A stretch of 5,204 bases of DNA from CAVPGH01 sp046726955 (lineage in GTDB: Bacteria; Acidobacteriota; Vicinamibacteria; Fen-336): contig JBKPBQ010000060.1 of NCBI GenBank assembly GCA_046726955.1, forward strand, positions 1-5,204, given 5' to 3'. How positions within the stretch are numbered: the first letter of the stretch is position 1; the number at the start of each line of letters is the position of its first letter. Under the pieces are notes generated by a model. The model was not told where the DNA came from. It saw only the letters and a list, made by a program, of their open reading frames with translations, and made no database searches. Below, in pieces: positions 1 through 5,204 of this stretch. Made by a program: the position numbers and the translations under genes.

Positions 1-337
1 GCCCGGGGGCGGCCTTGAGCGCGGCGGGATCGCCGCTCGTCCGCCGCGAGAGCTCGAGCAGCGCCTGGACGTTCTCGAGCACGCGCGGGTCGGCCGCCAT
101 CACCTCGGCGAGGTTCCTTTCCGCCTCGAGCCACTGGCCGAGCGTCGCGACGTCCGAGGTGAGGAGTGTCTGCAGCGAGAACTCGAGGCGGGCGTGGATG
201 GCCCTGGCGATCGTGTGGTACGTCCAGCTTCCGACGACGGCGACGACGGGCAGGGCAAGCAGCGGCCATGCCCAGGCGGGAAGGCGCCAGGTACGGGGCG
301 ACTTGTCCGACCGGTCCCTGCTCGCGCGCTTCTTCAC
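1..337 (-). CDS. N-terminus of a membrane-anchored sensor protein (partial, cut at left window edge)
   Basis: The 112 residues visible begin with a basic, hydrophilic cytoplasmic stretch (MKKRASRDRSDKSPRTWR), followed by one hydrophobic transmembrane segment at about residues 20-38 (PAWAWPLLALPVVAVVGSW). After it comes a helical, charged region containing LGQWLEAERNLAEVMAADPR. A short N-terminal tail, one membrane helix and then a helical segment is how Cache-type periplasmic sensor domains of histidine kinases, cyclases and sensor phosphatases usually begin, so a transmembrane signalling protein is likely; the output domain is outside the window. I chose the GTG at 337 because AGGGAG lies 5 nt upstream. 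An in-frame ATG at 385 adds 16 residues but has no ribosome binding site. The frame stays open upstream to a stop near 506. The gene is separated from the phosphatase gene by about 410 nt and a hairpin, so it probably has its own promoter. The family is inferred; that this is a coding region with a membrane helix is well supported. Confidence 0.72.
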   Translation of the reverse strand, partial: MKKRASRDRSDKSPRTWRLPAWAWPLLALPVVAVVGSWTYHTIARAIHARLEFSLQTLLTSDVATLGQWLEAERNLAEVMAADPRVLENVQALLELSRRTSGDPAALKAAPG

Positions 338-342
338 CGCTA

Positions 343-348
343 CTCCCT
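343..348 (-). promoter_or_regulatory. Ribosome binding site deciding the GTG start at 337
   Basis: On the minus strand AGGGAG is followed by TAGCG and then GTG, a near-consensus Shine-Dalgarno with 5-nt spacing. The competing in-frame ATG at 385 is preceded by GTGCCCCCG, which has no purine-rich match. This favours the GTG. Confidence 0.6.
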
Positions 349-410
349 GTCGGAACTCTGGGGCTTCATGGTCACTGGCATTCATCGGGGGCACGCGTCG
401 CGGTTGGCCT

Positions 411-450
411 CCCCCGACGTGGGGGGCGACGGGATCCCCCGCCAGTCGCC
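411..450 (-). other. GC-rich inverted repeats in the probable leader of the membrane sensor gene
   Basis: Two nested or competing foldbacks are visible. The first pairs CCCCC at 411-415 with GGGGG at 421-425 around a 5-nt loop. The second pairs GGCGAC at 425-430 with GTCGCC at 445-450, enclosing the palindrome GGGATCCC at 431-438. They overlap at 425, so they partly exclude each other. They lie 74-113 nt upstream of the GTG start. Runs of G/C pair easily by chance in DNA this GC-rich, so function is uncertain. Confidence 0.3.
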
Positions 451-600
451 TCAAGGATGCGCCCCCTACGACCCGGCGCGGTAGTAACAGGGGCGTAAGT
501 TACCGTTGCAGCCTCACGAGATAGGCCCCCAATACCCGACATCGCTTCGCAATCTCGTCGTCATCTCGCTCGGGCGCTCCGCGTCGCGAGTCACGTCAGC

Positions 601-630
601 ACCTCTCCCGGAATGGGTAGAAGGGTGACG
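601..630. repeat. Imperfect 30-bp direct repeat, copy A
   Basis: Aligned without gaps to 690-719, this segment matches at 23 of 30 positions. The core CCCGGAATG is identical in both copies, and the similarity stops at both ends. The copies start 89 bp apart in non-coding DNA. A regulatory-protein binding site or a small interspersed repeat would both fit; neither is shown. Confidence 0.45.
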
Positions 631-689
631 TCTTGGATCAGGTCGTGGTCCAGCACATCAGGGACCGGACGCCTCAATCCCTTCGCGCG

Positions 690-719
690 ACCCCGCCCGG
701 AATGAGTCGCACGGTAACG
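690..719. repeat. Imperfect 30-bp direct repeat, copy B
   Basis: This is the partner of 601-630, in the same orientation, sharing the core CCCGGAATG and a conserved GGT.ACG end (GGTAACG here, GGTGACG in copy A). It ends 5 bp before the left arm of the hairpin that follows the phosphatase gene. Confidence 0.45.
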
Positions 720-724
720 CAACC

Positions 725-746
725 GGACTGCGCCGATGCGCAGTCC
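725..746 (-). terminator. Candidate transcription terminator hairpin after the phosphatase gene
   Basis: GGACTGCGC at 725-733 and GCGCAGTCC at 738-746 form a perfect 9-bp stem around a 4-nt loop. The first arm begins one base after the phosphatase stop codon (748-750). In the minus-strand transcript the stem is followed by GGUUGCGUU, not a clean U-run, so this is a non-canonical intrinsic terminator, or a 3' end stabiliser used together with Rho. Position and stem quality support a role at the end of the operon. Confidence 0.55.
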
Positions 747-747
747 C

Positions 748-1884
748 TCAGCCGCGCCTCAGGGCGAGAATGGTGATGTCGTCGGACTGCGGCGCCCCGG
801 CCGCGAACGCGCGCACCCGGCCCAGGAGCCGGTCCACCGATTCCGCCGCCGTCGCCCCCGCGCCCGACGCGAAGCAGGCGCGCAGGCGCTCGTCTCCGAA
901 AAACGCATGCGCGGGATCCGCCGCCTCGGTCACTCCGTCCGTGTAGAGGAGCAGCGTCTCACCCGGAGACAGCTCGACGGACTCGCTCTTGTAATGCTGG
1001 TCGGGGAAGAGCCCGAGCACCGTTCCGCTGGACGGGAAGACGGGCCGCGGCCCGTCCCGCCCCACGAGGAGCGCCGCGTCGTGGCCGGCGTTGGCGCACC
1101 GCACGCGGCCCCCGCGCACGTCGAGGCAGAGCATCGTCACGAACATGCCCCGGGGGTTCTGCGCCTCGAGCTCGTCGTTGAGCCGCCTCAGGATCTCGTC
1201 GGGCGAGTCGAGCTGGCGGGCGAGCGTCCGCAGCAGCGTCACCGTCACCGCCATGAAGAGCGCCGCGGAGATCCCCTTGCCGCACACGTCGCCCACGGCC
1301 ACCACCATGCGGTCGTCGGAGAGGCGCAGGACCTCGAAGAGATCGCCCCCGACCTGCCGCGCCGGCTCGATGACCGCGTGGACTTCGAGTCCCATGCCCC
1401 TGGTGAGCGCGCCGAAATCCGACGGGAGAAGCCCGAGCTGGATCTCGCGCGCGATCGTGAACTCGCGCTCCTGGGCCTCGCGCACCGCGTCCGCGTAGGC
1501 CTTCGCCTTCAGGAGCGAGCGCACGCGGGCCTTCACCTCGAGGATCTCGAAGGGCTTGGTGAGGTAGTCGTTGGCCCCCAGCTCGAAGCCGCGCGCCTTG
1601 TCCTGCACGTCCTCGAGCGAGCTCAGGAACATGACCGGGATCTCGCGGGTGGCGGGATCGGCGCGCAGACGGCGGCACACCTCGTACCCGTCGACGTCCG
1701 GCATCATGATGTCCAGGAGCAGGAGGTCCGGGGGGTTCTTCTCCACCGCGCGCAGGGCCGCCTCGCCGCCCAGGGCCACGCTCAGCTTGTAGTCTCCGCG
1801 CAAGGCCTCCACCAGCATGTCCACGTTGGCCTTGACGTCGTCGACGACGAGCACGCGGCACTCGGAAAGTTCCTTGACGGCCAT
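748..1884 (-). CDS. Response regulator with PP2C-type (SpoIIE/RsbU family) serine phosphatase output
   Basis: This complete 378-residue protein is a cytoplasmic phosphatase controlled by phosphorylation of a receiver domain. The receiver spans about residues 9-125: acidic pocket D15/D16, phospho-acceptor D58 in LLLLDIMMPDVDG, S88 in place of the more usual Thr, and K110 in LTKPF. A helical linker at 126-153 (EREFTIAREIQLGLLP) matches the signature linker of RsbU-like phosphatases. The PP2C domain covers about 165-376 with metal-binding aspartates in GGDLFE (D181), VGDVCGKG (D199), LLLYTDGVTE (D316) and SDDITILAL (D368/D369), so it looks active. Family members dephosphorylate a serine on STAS-domain anti-sigma antagonists; the actual substrate is not in this window. 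The ATG at 1884 lies 2 nt after the TAG of the upstream hybrid kinase, and its Shine-Dalgarno is inside that gene's last codons, which implies coupled translation and a cognate pair. Domain assignment is very secure; the target is unknown. Confidence 0.95.
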   Translation of the reverse strand: MAVKELSECRVLVVDDVKANVDMLVEALRGDYKLSVALGGEAALRAVEKNPPDLLLLDIMMPDVDGYEVCRRLRADPATREIPVMFLSSLEDVQDKARGFELGANDYLTKPFEILEVKARVRSLLKAKAYADAVREAQEREFTIAREIQLGLLPSDFGALTRGMGLEVHAVIEPARQVGGDLFEVLRLSDDRMVVAVGDVCGKGISAALFMAVTVTLLRTLARQLDSPDEILRRLNDELEAQNPRGMFVTMLCLDVRGGRVRCANAGHDAALLVGRDGPRPVFPSSGTVLGLFPDQHYKSESVELSPGETLLLYTDGVTEAADPAHAFFGDERLRACFASGAGATAAESVDRLLGRVRAFAAGAPQSDDITILALRRG

Positions 1885-1886
1885 CG

Positions 1887-4800
1887 CTAACCCTCGATTC
1901 CCCTCAGGGCGGCGGCGCGCCGCAGCGACTCCAGGCCTCCCTCGAAGTCGTAGGCCTTGACCTGCTTGGTGAACGCGGCGAAGGTGCCGGCTTCCCCGAA
2001 GAGCGCGTAGAGGACGTCGCGCTCCCGCTCGAGGTCGTCGAGGGACGCGGCGTCGCAGTCCGCGAGGAGCCGCGCCCAGCGCTCGACGACGGGACGGAGC
2101 TGGGCGAGGTCGGCGGGGGGAGAGGCCGACGGAAGCGGGGGAGCGTCGGTCGACGGCGCCGGGCTCGAGAGCAGCGGCCCGAGCGCCGCGACCAGCCGAT
2201 CGAGGGCCTCCGCCAACCGGGTCCGGAGGTCCTCGACCCGCGCGGGCTCGGCCCCGTCACGGATCGCTTTCTCGAGCGCGCCCGCCGCGGCCTGGACCGG
2301 GCCCGCCGCGAGGTTTCCCGCCACGCCCTTGACCGTGTGGGCGAGACGCTCGGCCGTCGCGCGATCCCCGGCGCGCAGGCTCTCCCCGATCTTCCCGGCG
2401 GCGTCCCCCTGGCTCTCCGCGAACTGCCGCAGCAGGCGGAGGTAGAGCGCCTCGTTTCCCGCGATGCGCCGAACGCCCTGGGCCGTGTCCAATCCCTCGA
2501 TGACGGGCAGGGTCGTGGCCGGCTTTTCCGCGACGGCGGGGGCGGGGACGGGGCGCGTCGCCGGCGTCCTCCCCGCGTGAAAGCGTGCGAGCGCGTCGTA
2601 GAGCGCCGTGGGGTCGATGGGCTTCGACACGTGATCGACCATTCCCGCTTCCACGCACCGCTGGCGCTCCTCCACGGTGGCGTGCGCGGTCATGGCCACG
2701 ATGGGCAGGCTCGCGAAGCGCTCCTGGGCGCGGATTCGGGCCGTGGCCTGGTAGCCATCCATCTCCGGCATCTGGACGTCCATGAGCACCACGTGGTAGG
2801 GGACGGGCCCGGCCACGGCCTCCAGCATCTCCACCGCCTCGCGACCGTGGTTGGCCACGTCCACGGCCACGCCCACCCCTTCCATGAGCTCGACCGCGAC
2901 CTGCTGGTTGATCTCGTTGTCCTCGACGAGGAGCACCCGGAGCCCGTCGAGACGCACGCCGTGCTCCGCCGCCAAAGCACTCGCCGAGCCGAGCTCCCCC
3001 TGGGCCGGGCTGAAGAGCGTGACGAGCGTGTCCACGAGCATGGACTTGGTGACGGGCTTCACGAGGAAGCCGTCGATGCTCAGCCGCTCCGCTTCCTCGC
3101 GCACCTCCTCGCGGCCGAAGGCGGTGACCATCACCACCGCGGGTGCGTGGTGGAGCCCCGAGTCCTGCTTGATGAGGCGGGTGGCGGTGAGCCCGTCCAC
3201 CTCGGGCATCCTCCAGTCCATGAACACGACGTCGTACGGGCTCGTCGCGTCGTGCTGCTTCACCGCGGCCACCGCCTCCGCGCCCCCGCTCACCGCGTCC
3301 ACCTGGGCCACGACCCCCGCGAGGGCGTCCGTGAGGATGTCGCGCGCCGCGGGGTTGTCGTCCACGACGAGCGCGCTCAGCTTCAAGAGCTGCTCGGGGA
3401 CCACGTGGCCGCTGGCCGCGCCCAGCCCCAACCAGGCGGTGAAGATGAACGTGCTGCCCTCGCCGGGCGTGCTCTCCAGCCAGATCTGCCCACCCATCAG
3501 CTCCACGAGCCGGCGCGAGATCGTGAGGCCGAGGCCGGTGCCTCCGTGCTTGCGGGTGGTGGACATGTCCGCCTGGGTGAAGGGACGGAAGAGCTTCGCC
3601 ACCTGCTCCGGGGTCATCCCGATGCCCGTGTCCCGGATGGAGAAACGCAGCTTCGCCTTGTCCCCAGTGCGCTCCAGGAGCTCCGCCTTGACCCGGATCT
3701 CGCCCTGGGCGGTGAACTTGACCGCGTTGTTGACGAGGTTGGTCAGGACCTGGCCCAGCCGCAGCGGGTCGCCCAGCAGGTTCTGGGGGATCCCGTGGGG
3801 CACGTCCACCAGGAACTCCAGCCCCTTGTCGTGGGCCTTCTCCCCGGTGACCACCGCCACCTGCTGCATCACGTGGTCGAGCGTGAAGGGCACGGACTCG
3901 ATGTCCAGGCGACCCGCCTCGATCTTGGAGAAGTCGAGGATGTCGTTGATGACGGTCAGGAGCGAGGTGCCCGCGTTGTGGACCTTGCCCACGTAGTCGC
4001 GCTGCTTGGGTGTGAGCTCGGTCTTGAGGGCGAGGTGCGACAGCCCGATGATCGCGTTCATGGGGGTCCGGATCTCGTGGCTCATGTTCGCGAGGAACAT
4101 GGACTTCATCTGGGTCGCTTCCTCGGCCTTCTGCCGGGCGCCTACCAGCTCTGCCTCCAGTTGCTTGAAGTCGGTGATGTCCTGGGTGACGCCGAACATG
4201 TCGATCGGCTTGCCGCTGGCGTCCTTCACCACGTGCCCTAGCGCGTGGATCCAGACGACGCGCCCGTCCACGGGCCGCTTGTAGGCGTAGGTGGAGTCGT
4301 AGACGGGGATCTCGCCGGCCACCGCGGCGGCGAAGTTCGCCATCGTGAGCTGGGCCGCGGCCTCGTCGCCTTCGTGGACGTGCGCGGCCCAGTCGTCGAT
4401 GCGGTAGCGGTGGCCAGGGCTGGGCAGGTCGCCGAAGATCCGTATCGCCCGCTCGGAGGAGTTGTACCAGCCGGAGCCGTCGAGCGGCACGTGCCAGTAG
4501 CCGGCCTTGGTCAGGTCCAGGGCGCTGTCGGAGAGGAAGTTCACGCGGCGCAGCTCCTGCTCGGCGCGCTTGCGCTCGGCGATGTCGCGGACGGACACGG
4601 CGACCTGTGGGCCCTCGCCCTGCTGCGCGGGAAGCGGACTGAGTCCGATCTCCACGGGGAGGAGCGAGCCGTCCTTGCGCCGTGCATGCAGCTCGCGGCC
4701 CGCGCCCATCGAGCGCGGGGAAGCCTCGCGGTGGAACGACTCGCGCAGCCCCGGGTGGCGCTCGCGCACGTCGTCGGGGACGAGCTTCTCGACCGGCTGG

Positions 4801-5204
4801 CCGACGAGCTCCGCGCGCGGGTAGCCGAAGAGCTCCTCGCACTTCGCGTTCGCGAGCCGGATGACGCCCTTCTCGTCGGCGACCAGGAGCCCGTCCGGGG
4901 CCAGCTCGAGGACGCTGCGGAAGAACTGCTCCGTCTCCTGGAGCTCCTCCTGGGCGCGCCGGAGGCTCTTCTGCTGGGCATCCAGCTCCTCGGCTTGATC
5001 CCGGGTCTGCACCAGCAGTTCCTGCGTGCGCAGGTTGCGCTGGAGCACCTCGAGGTTGAGCGCCGCCGCGGGAAGCAGCTCGTCGAGGAGGGCTCGCTCC
5101 CGCGCGCTGAGCGCGCGGAAGGAGGCGACCTCGACGACGGCGAGGACCGCTTCTCGCGCCACGAGCGGCCGGGCTTCCGCCTGCACGGGCGTCGCCCCTC
5201 CCAG
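1887..5204 (-). CDS. Hybrid sensor histidine kinase, GAF-PAS-PAS-HisKA-HATPase-REC-REC-HPt (5' end outside window)
   Basis: The window holds 1105 residues in a frame open to the right edge (numbering from the codon at 5204). Residues 1-50 resemble the end of a GAF domain (AVLAVVEVASF, then ALLDELLPAAALNLEVLQRN). A coiled coil follows at about 52-96. PAS 1 covers about 91-211 and PAS 2 (PAS_3-like, with GYWHVPLDGSGWYNSSERA) about 222-348. HisKA lies at 364-429 with phospho-acceptor H376 in MSHEIRTPMN. The ATPase domain (about 474-594) has the N box with N493, DTGIGM at 525-530, FRPF at 539-542 and GGTGLGL at 554-560. Receiver 1 (609-728) has D615/D616, D663, T694 and K716. Receiver 2 (754-874) has E761/D762, D809, T839 and K861. 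HPt has H956 in LAHTVKGVAGN. A Pro/Ala-rich linker and a helical tail close the protein. Every catalytic residue of a full His-Asp-His relay is present. No membrane helix lies in the visible part. A GTG at 5186 could be read as a start, but the preceding codons continue the GAF-like sequence, so the true start is upstream. The partner is most likely the receiver-phosphatase encoded 2 nt downstream. Confidence 0.96.
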   Translation of the reverse strand: MGGATPVQAEARPLVAREAVLAVVEVASFRALSARERALLDELLPAAALNLEVLQRNLRTQELLVQTRDQAEELDAQQKSLRRAQEELQETEQFFRSVLELAPDGLLVADEKGVIRLANAKCEELFGYPRAELVGQPVEKLVPDDVRERHPGLRESFHREASPRSMGAGRELHARRKDGSLLPVEIGLSPLPAQQGEGPQVAVSVRDIAERKRAEQELRRVNFLSDSALDLTKAGYWHVPLDGSGWYNSSERAIRIFGDLPSPGHRYRIDDWAAHVHEGDEAAAQLTMANFAAAVAGEIPVYDSTYAYKRPVDGRVVWIHALGHVVKDASGKPIDMFGVTQDITDFKQLEAELVGARQKAEEATQMKSMFLANMSHEIRTPMNAIIGLSHLALKTELTPKQRDYVGKVHNAGTSLLTVINDILDFSKIEAGRLDIESVPFTLDHVMQQVAVVTGEKAHDKGLEFLVDVPHGIPQNLLGDPLRLGQVLTNLVNNAVKFTAQGEIRVKAELLERTGDKAKLRFSIRDTGIGMTPEQVAKLFRPFTQADMSTTRKHGGTGLGLTISRRLVELMGGQIWLESTPGEGSTFIFTAWLGLGAASGHVVPEQLLKLSALVVDDNPAARDILTDALAGVVAQVDAVSGGAEAVAAVKQHDATSPYDVVFMDWRMPEVDGLTATRLIKQDSGLHHAPAVVMVTAFGREEVREEAERLSIDGFLVKPVTKSMLVDTLVTLFSPAQGELGSASALAAEHGVRLDGLRVLLVEDNEINQQVAVELMEGVGVAVDVANHGREAVEMLEAVAGPVPYHVVLMDVQMPEMDGYQATARIRAQERFASLPIVAMTAHATVEERQRCVEAGMVDHVSKPIDPTALYDALARFHAGRTPATRPVPAPAVAEKPATTLPVIEGLDTAQGVRRIAGNEALYLRLLRQFAESQGDAAGKIGESLRAGDRATAERLAHTVKGVAGNLAAGPVQAAAGALEKAIRDGAEPARVEDLRTRLAEALDRLVAALGPLLSSPAPSTDAPPLPSASPPADLAQLRPVVERWARLLADCDAASLDDLERERDVLYALFGEAGTFAAFTKQVKAYDFEGGLESLRRAAALRGIEG
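1891..1895 (-). promoter_or_regulatory. Ribosome binding site of the phosphatase gene, inside the kinase gene's end
   Basis: GAGGG on the minus strand is followed by TTAGCG and then ATG, giving 6-nt spacing. It overlaps the last Glu-Gly codons of the hybrid kinase, and the kinase stop (TAG, 1889-1887) lies between it and the ATG. Ribosomes ending on the kinase can therefore reinitiate directly. Confidence 0.7.

Larger units (their letters stand above)
338..747. other. 410-nt intergenic region with no supported gene
   Basis: The stretch separates the stop of the phosphatase gene from the start of the membrane sensor gene. I see no convincing protein or stable RNA gene in it. It holds a 9-bp hairpin directly after the phosphatase stop, two copies of an imperfect 30-bp direct repeat, GTAAC/GTTAC motifs at 484-488, 499-503 and 714-718, and a cluster of G- and C-runs between 387 and 466 that allow several competing hairpins. 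It should also contain the promoter of the gene at 337-1, but no clear sigma-70, sigma-54 or ECF promoter could be assigned by eye. Confidence 0.6.

Noticed and set aside
484..503. GTAAC/GTTAC inverted repeat as an operator
   Set aside because: The half-sites are only 5 bp with a 10-nt spacer, which is expected by chance at this length; no regulator could be named.
15..524. Plus-strand frame of 169 codons at the left edge
   Set aside because: The opposite strand gives a protein with a basic tail, a clean membrane helix and a good ribosome binding site. The plus frame shows Ser/Arg/Thr-rich filler and no motif.
605..634. ECF-type promoter (GGAAT then CGTC) on the plus strand
   Set aside because: The spacer is too short for ECF promoters and no gene follows on the plus strand.
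736..1890. Long plus-strand open frame (384 codons) opposite the phosphatase gene
   Set aside because: Its translation is rich in Arg, His, Glu and Gly with no recognisable domain. It is the antisense shadow of a gene with all PP2C and receiver motifs, kept open by high-GC third positions.
2337..4241. 634-codon plus-strand open frame opposite the hybrid kinase
   Set aside because: Low-complexity His/Arg/Val-rich translation with no motif, fully antisense to the HisKA-ATPase-receiver region. It is a composition artefact.
2257..4842. 861-codon minus-strand frame overlapping the kinase in another phase
   Set aside because: Arg/Gly/Pro-rich translation without domains. It is an out-of-phase shadow of the kinase gene.
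5184..5186. GTG as the start codon of the hybrid kinase
   Set aside because: The frame continues upstream to the window edge without a stop, and the first residues already read as the end of a GAF domain, so a start here would cut a domain.
1..5204. CRISPR array, tRNA, rRNA, insertion sequence or attachment site
   Set aside because: No regularly spaced repeats, cloverleaf, rRNA-like sequence, transposase or terminal inverted repeats were seen; coding sequence fills almost all of the window.

Overview
The window is high-GC bacterial DNA holding part of a two-component signalling locus, with every gene on the minus strand. The strong G/C bias at third positions, which keeps long shadow frames open on both strands, and the large hybrid-kinase architecture suggest a high-GC environmental bacterium with elaborate signalling, of the Myxococcota/Deltaproteobacteria, Acidobacteriota or Planctomycetota type. 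The sequence alone does not fix the lineage.

Layout in the direction of transcription (right to left): (1) 5204-1887, most of a soluble-looking hybrid histidine kinase, open at the right window edge, with the order GAF end, coiled coil, PAS, PAS, HisKA, HATPase, receiver, receiver, HPt, C-terminal helical tail. (2) 1884-748, a complete receiver-PP2C (SpoIIE/RsbU-type) protein phosphatase that starts 2 nt after the kinase stop codon and is almost certainly co-transcribed and translationally coupled. (3) 747-338, a 410-nt non-coding gap. It begins with a perfect 9-bp hairpin right after the phosphatase stop, contains an imperfect 30-bp direct repeat, and has alternating G- and C-runs close to the next gene. 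(4) 337-1, the N-terminus of another protein with one transmembrane segment and the start of an extracytoplasmic helical sensor region, cut by the left window edge.

The genes suggest this scheme: the kinase autophosphorylates, passes phosphate through its own receiver(s) and HPt histidine, and the HPt then phosphorylates the receiver of the phosphatase. That would switch a serine phosphatase acting on a partner-switching (STAS/anti-sigma) target. The domains and residues are seen directly; the pairing and the target are inferred. No STAS protein, anti-sigma kinase or sigma factor lies in the window. I found no mobile element, CRISPR array, tRNA or rRNA. The families are well known, so the least explained part is the intergenic region.
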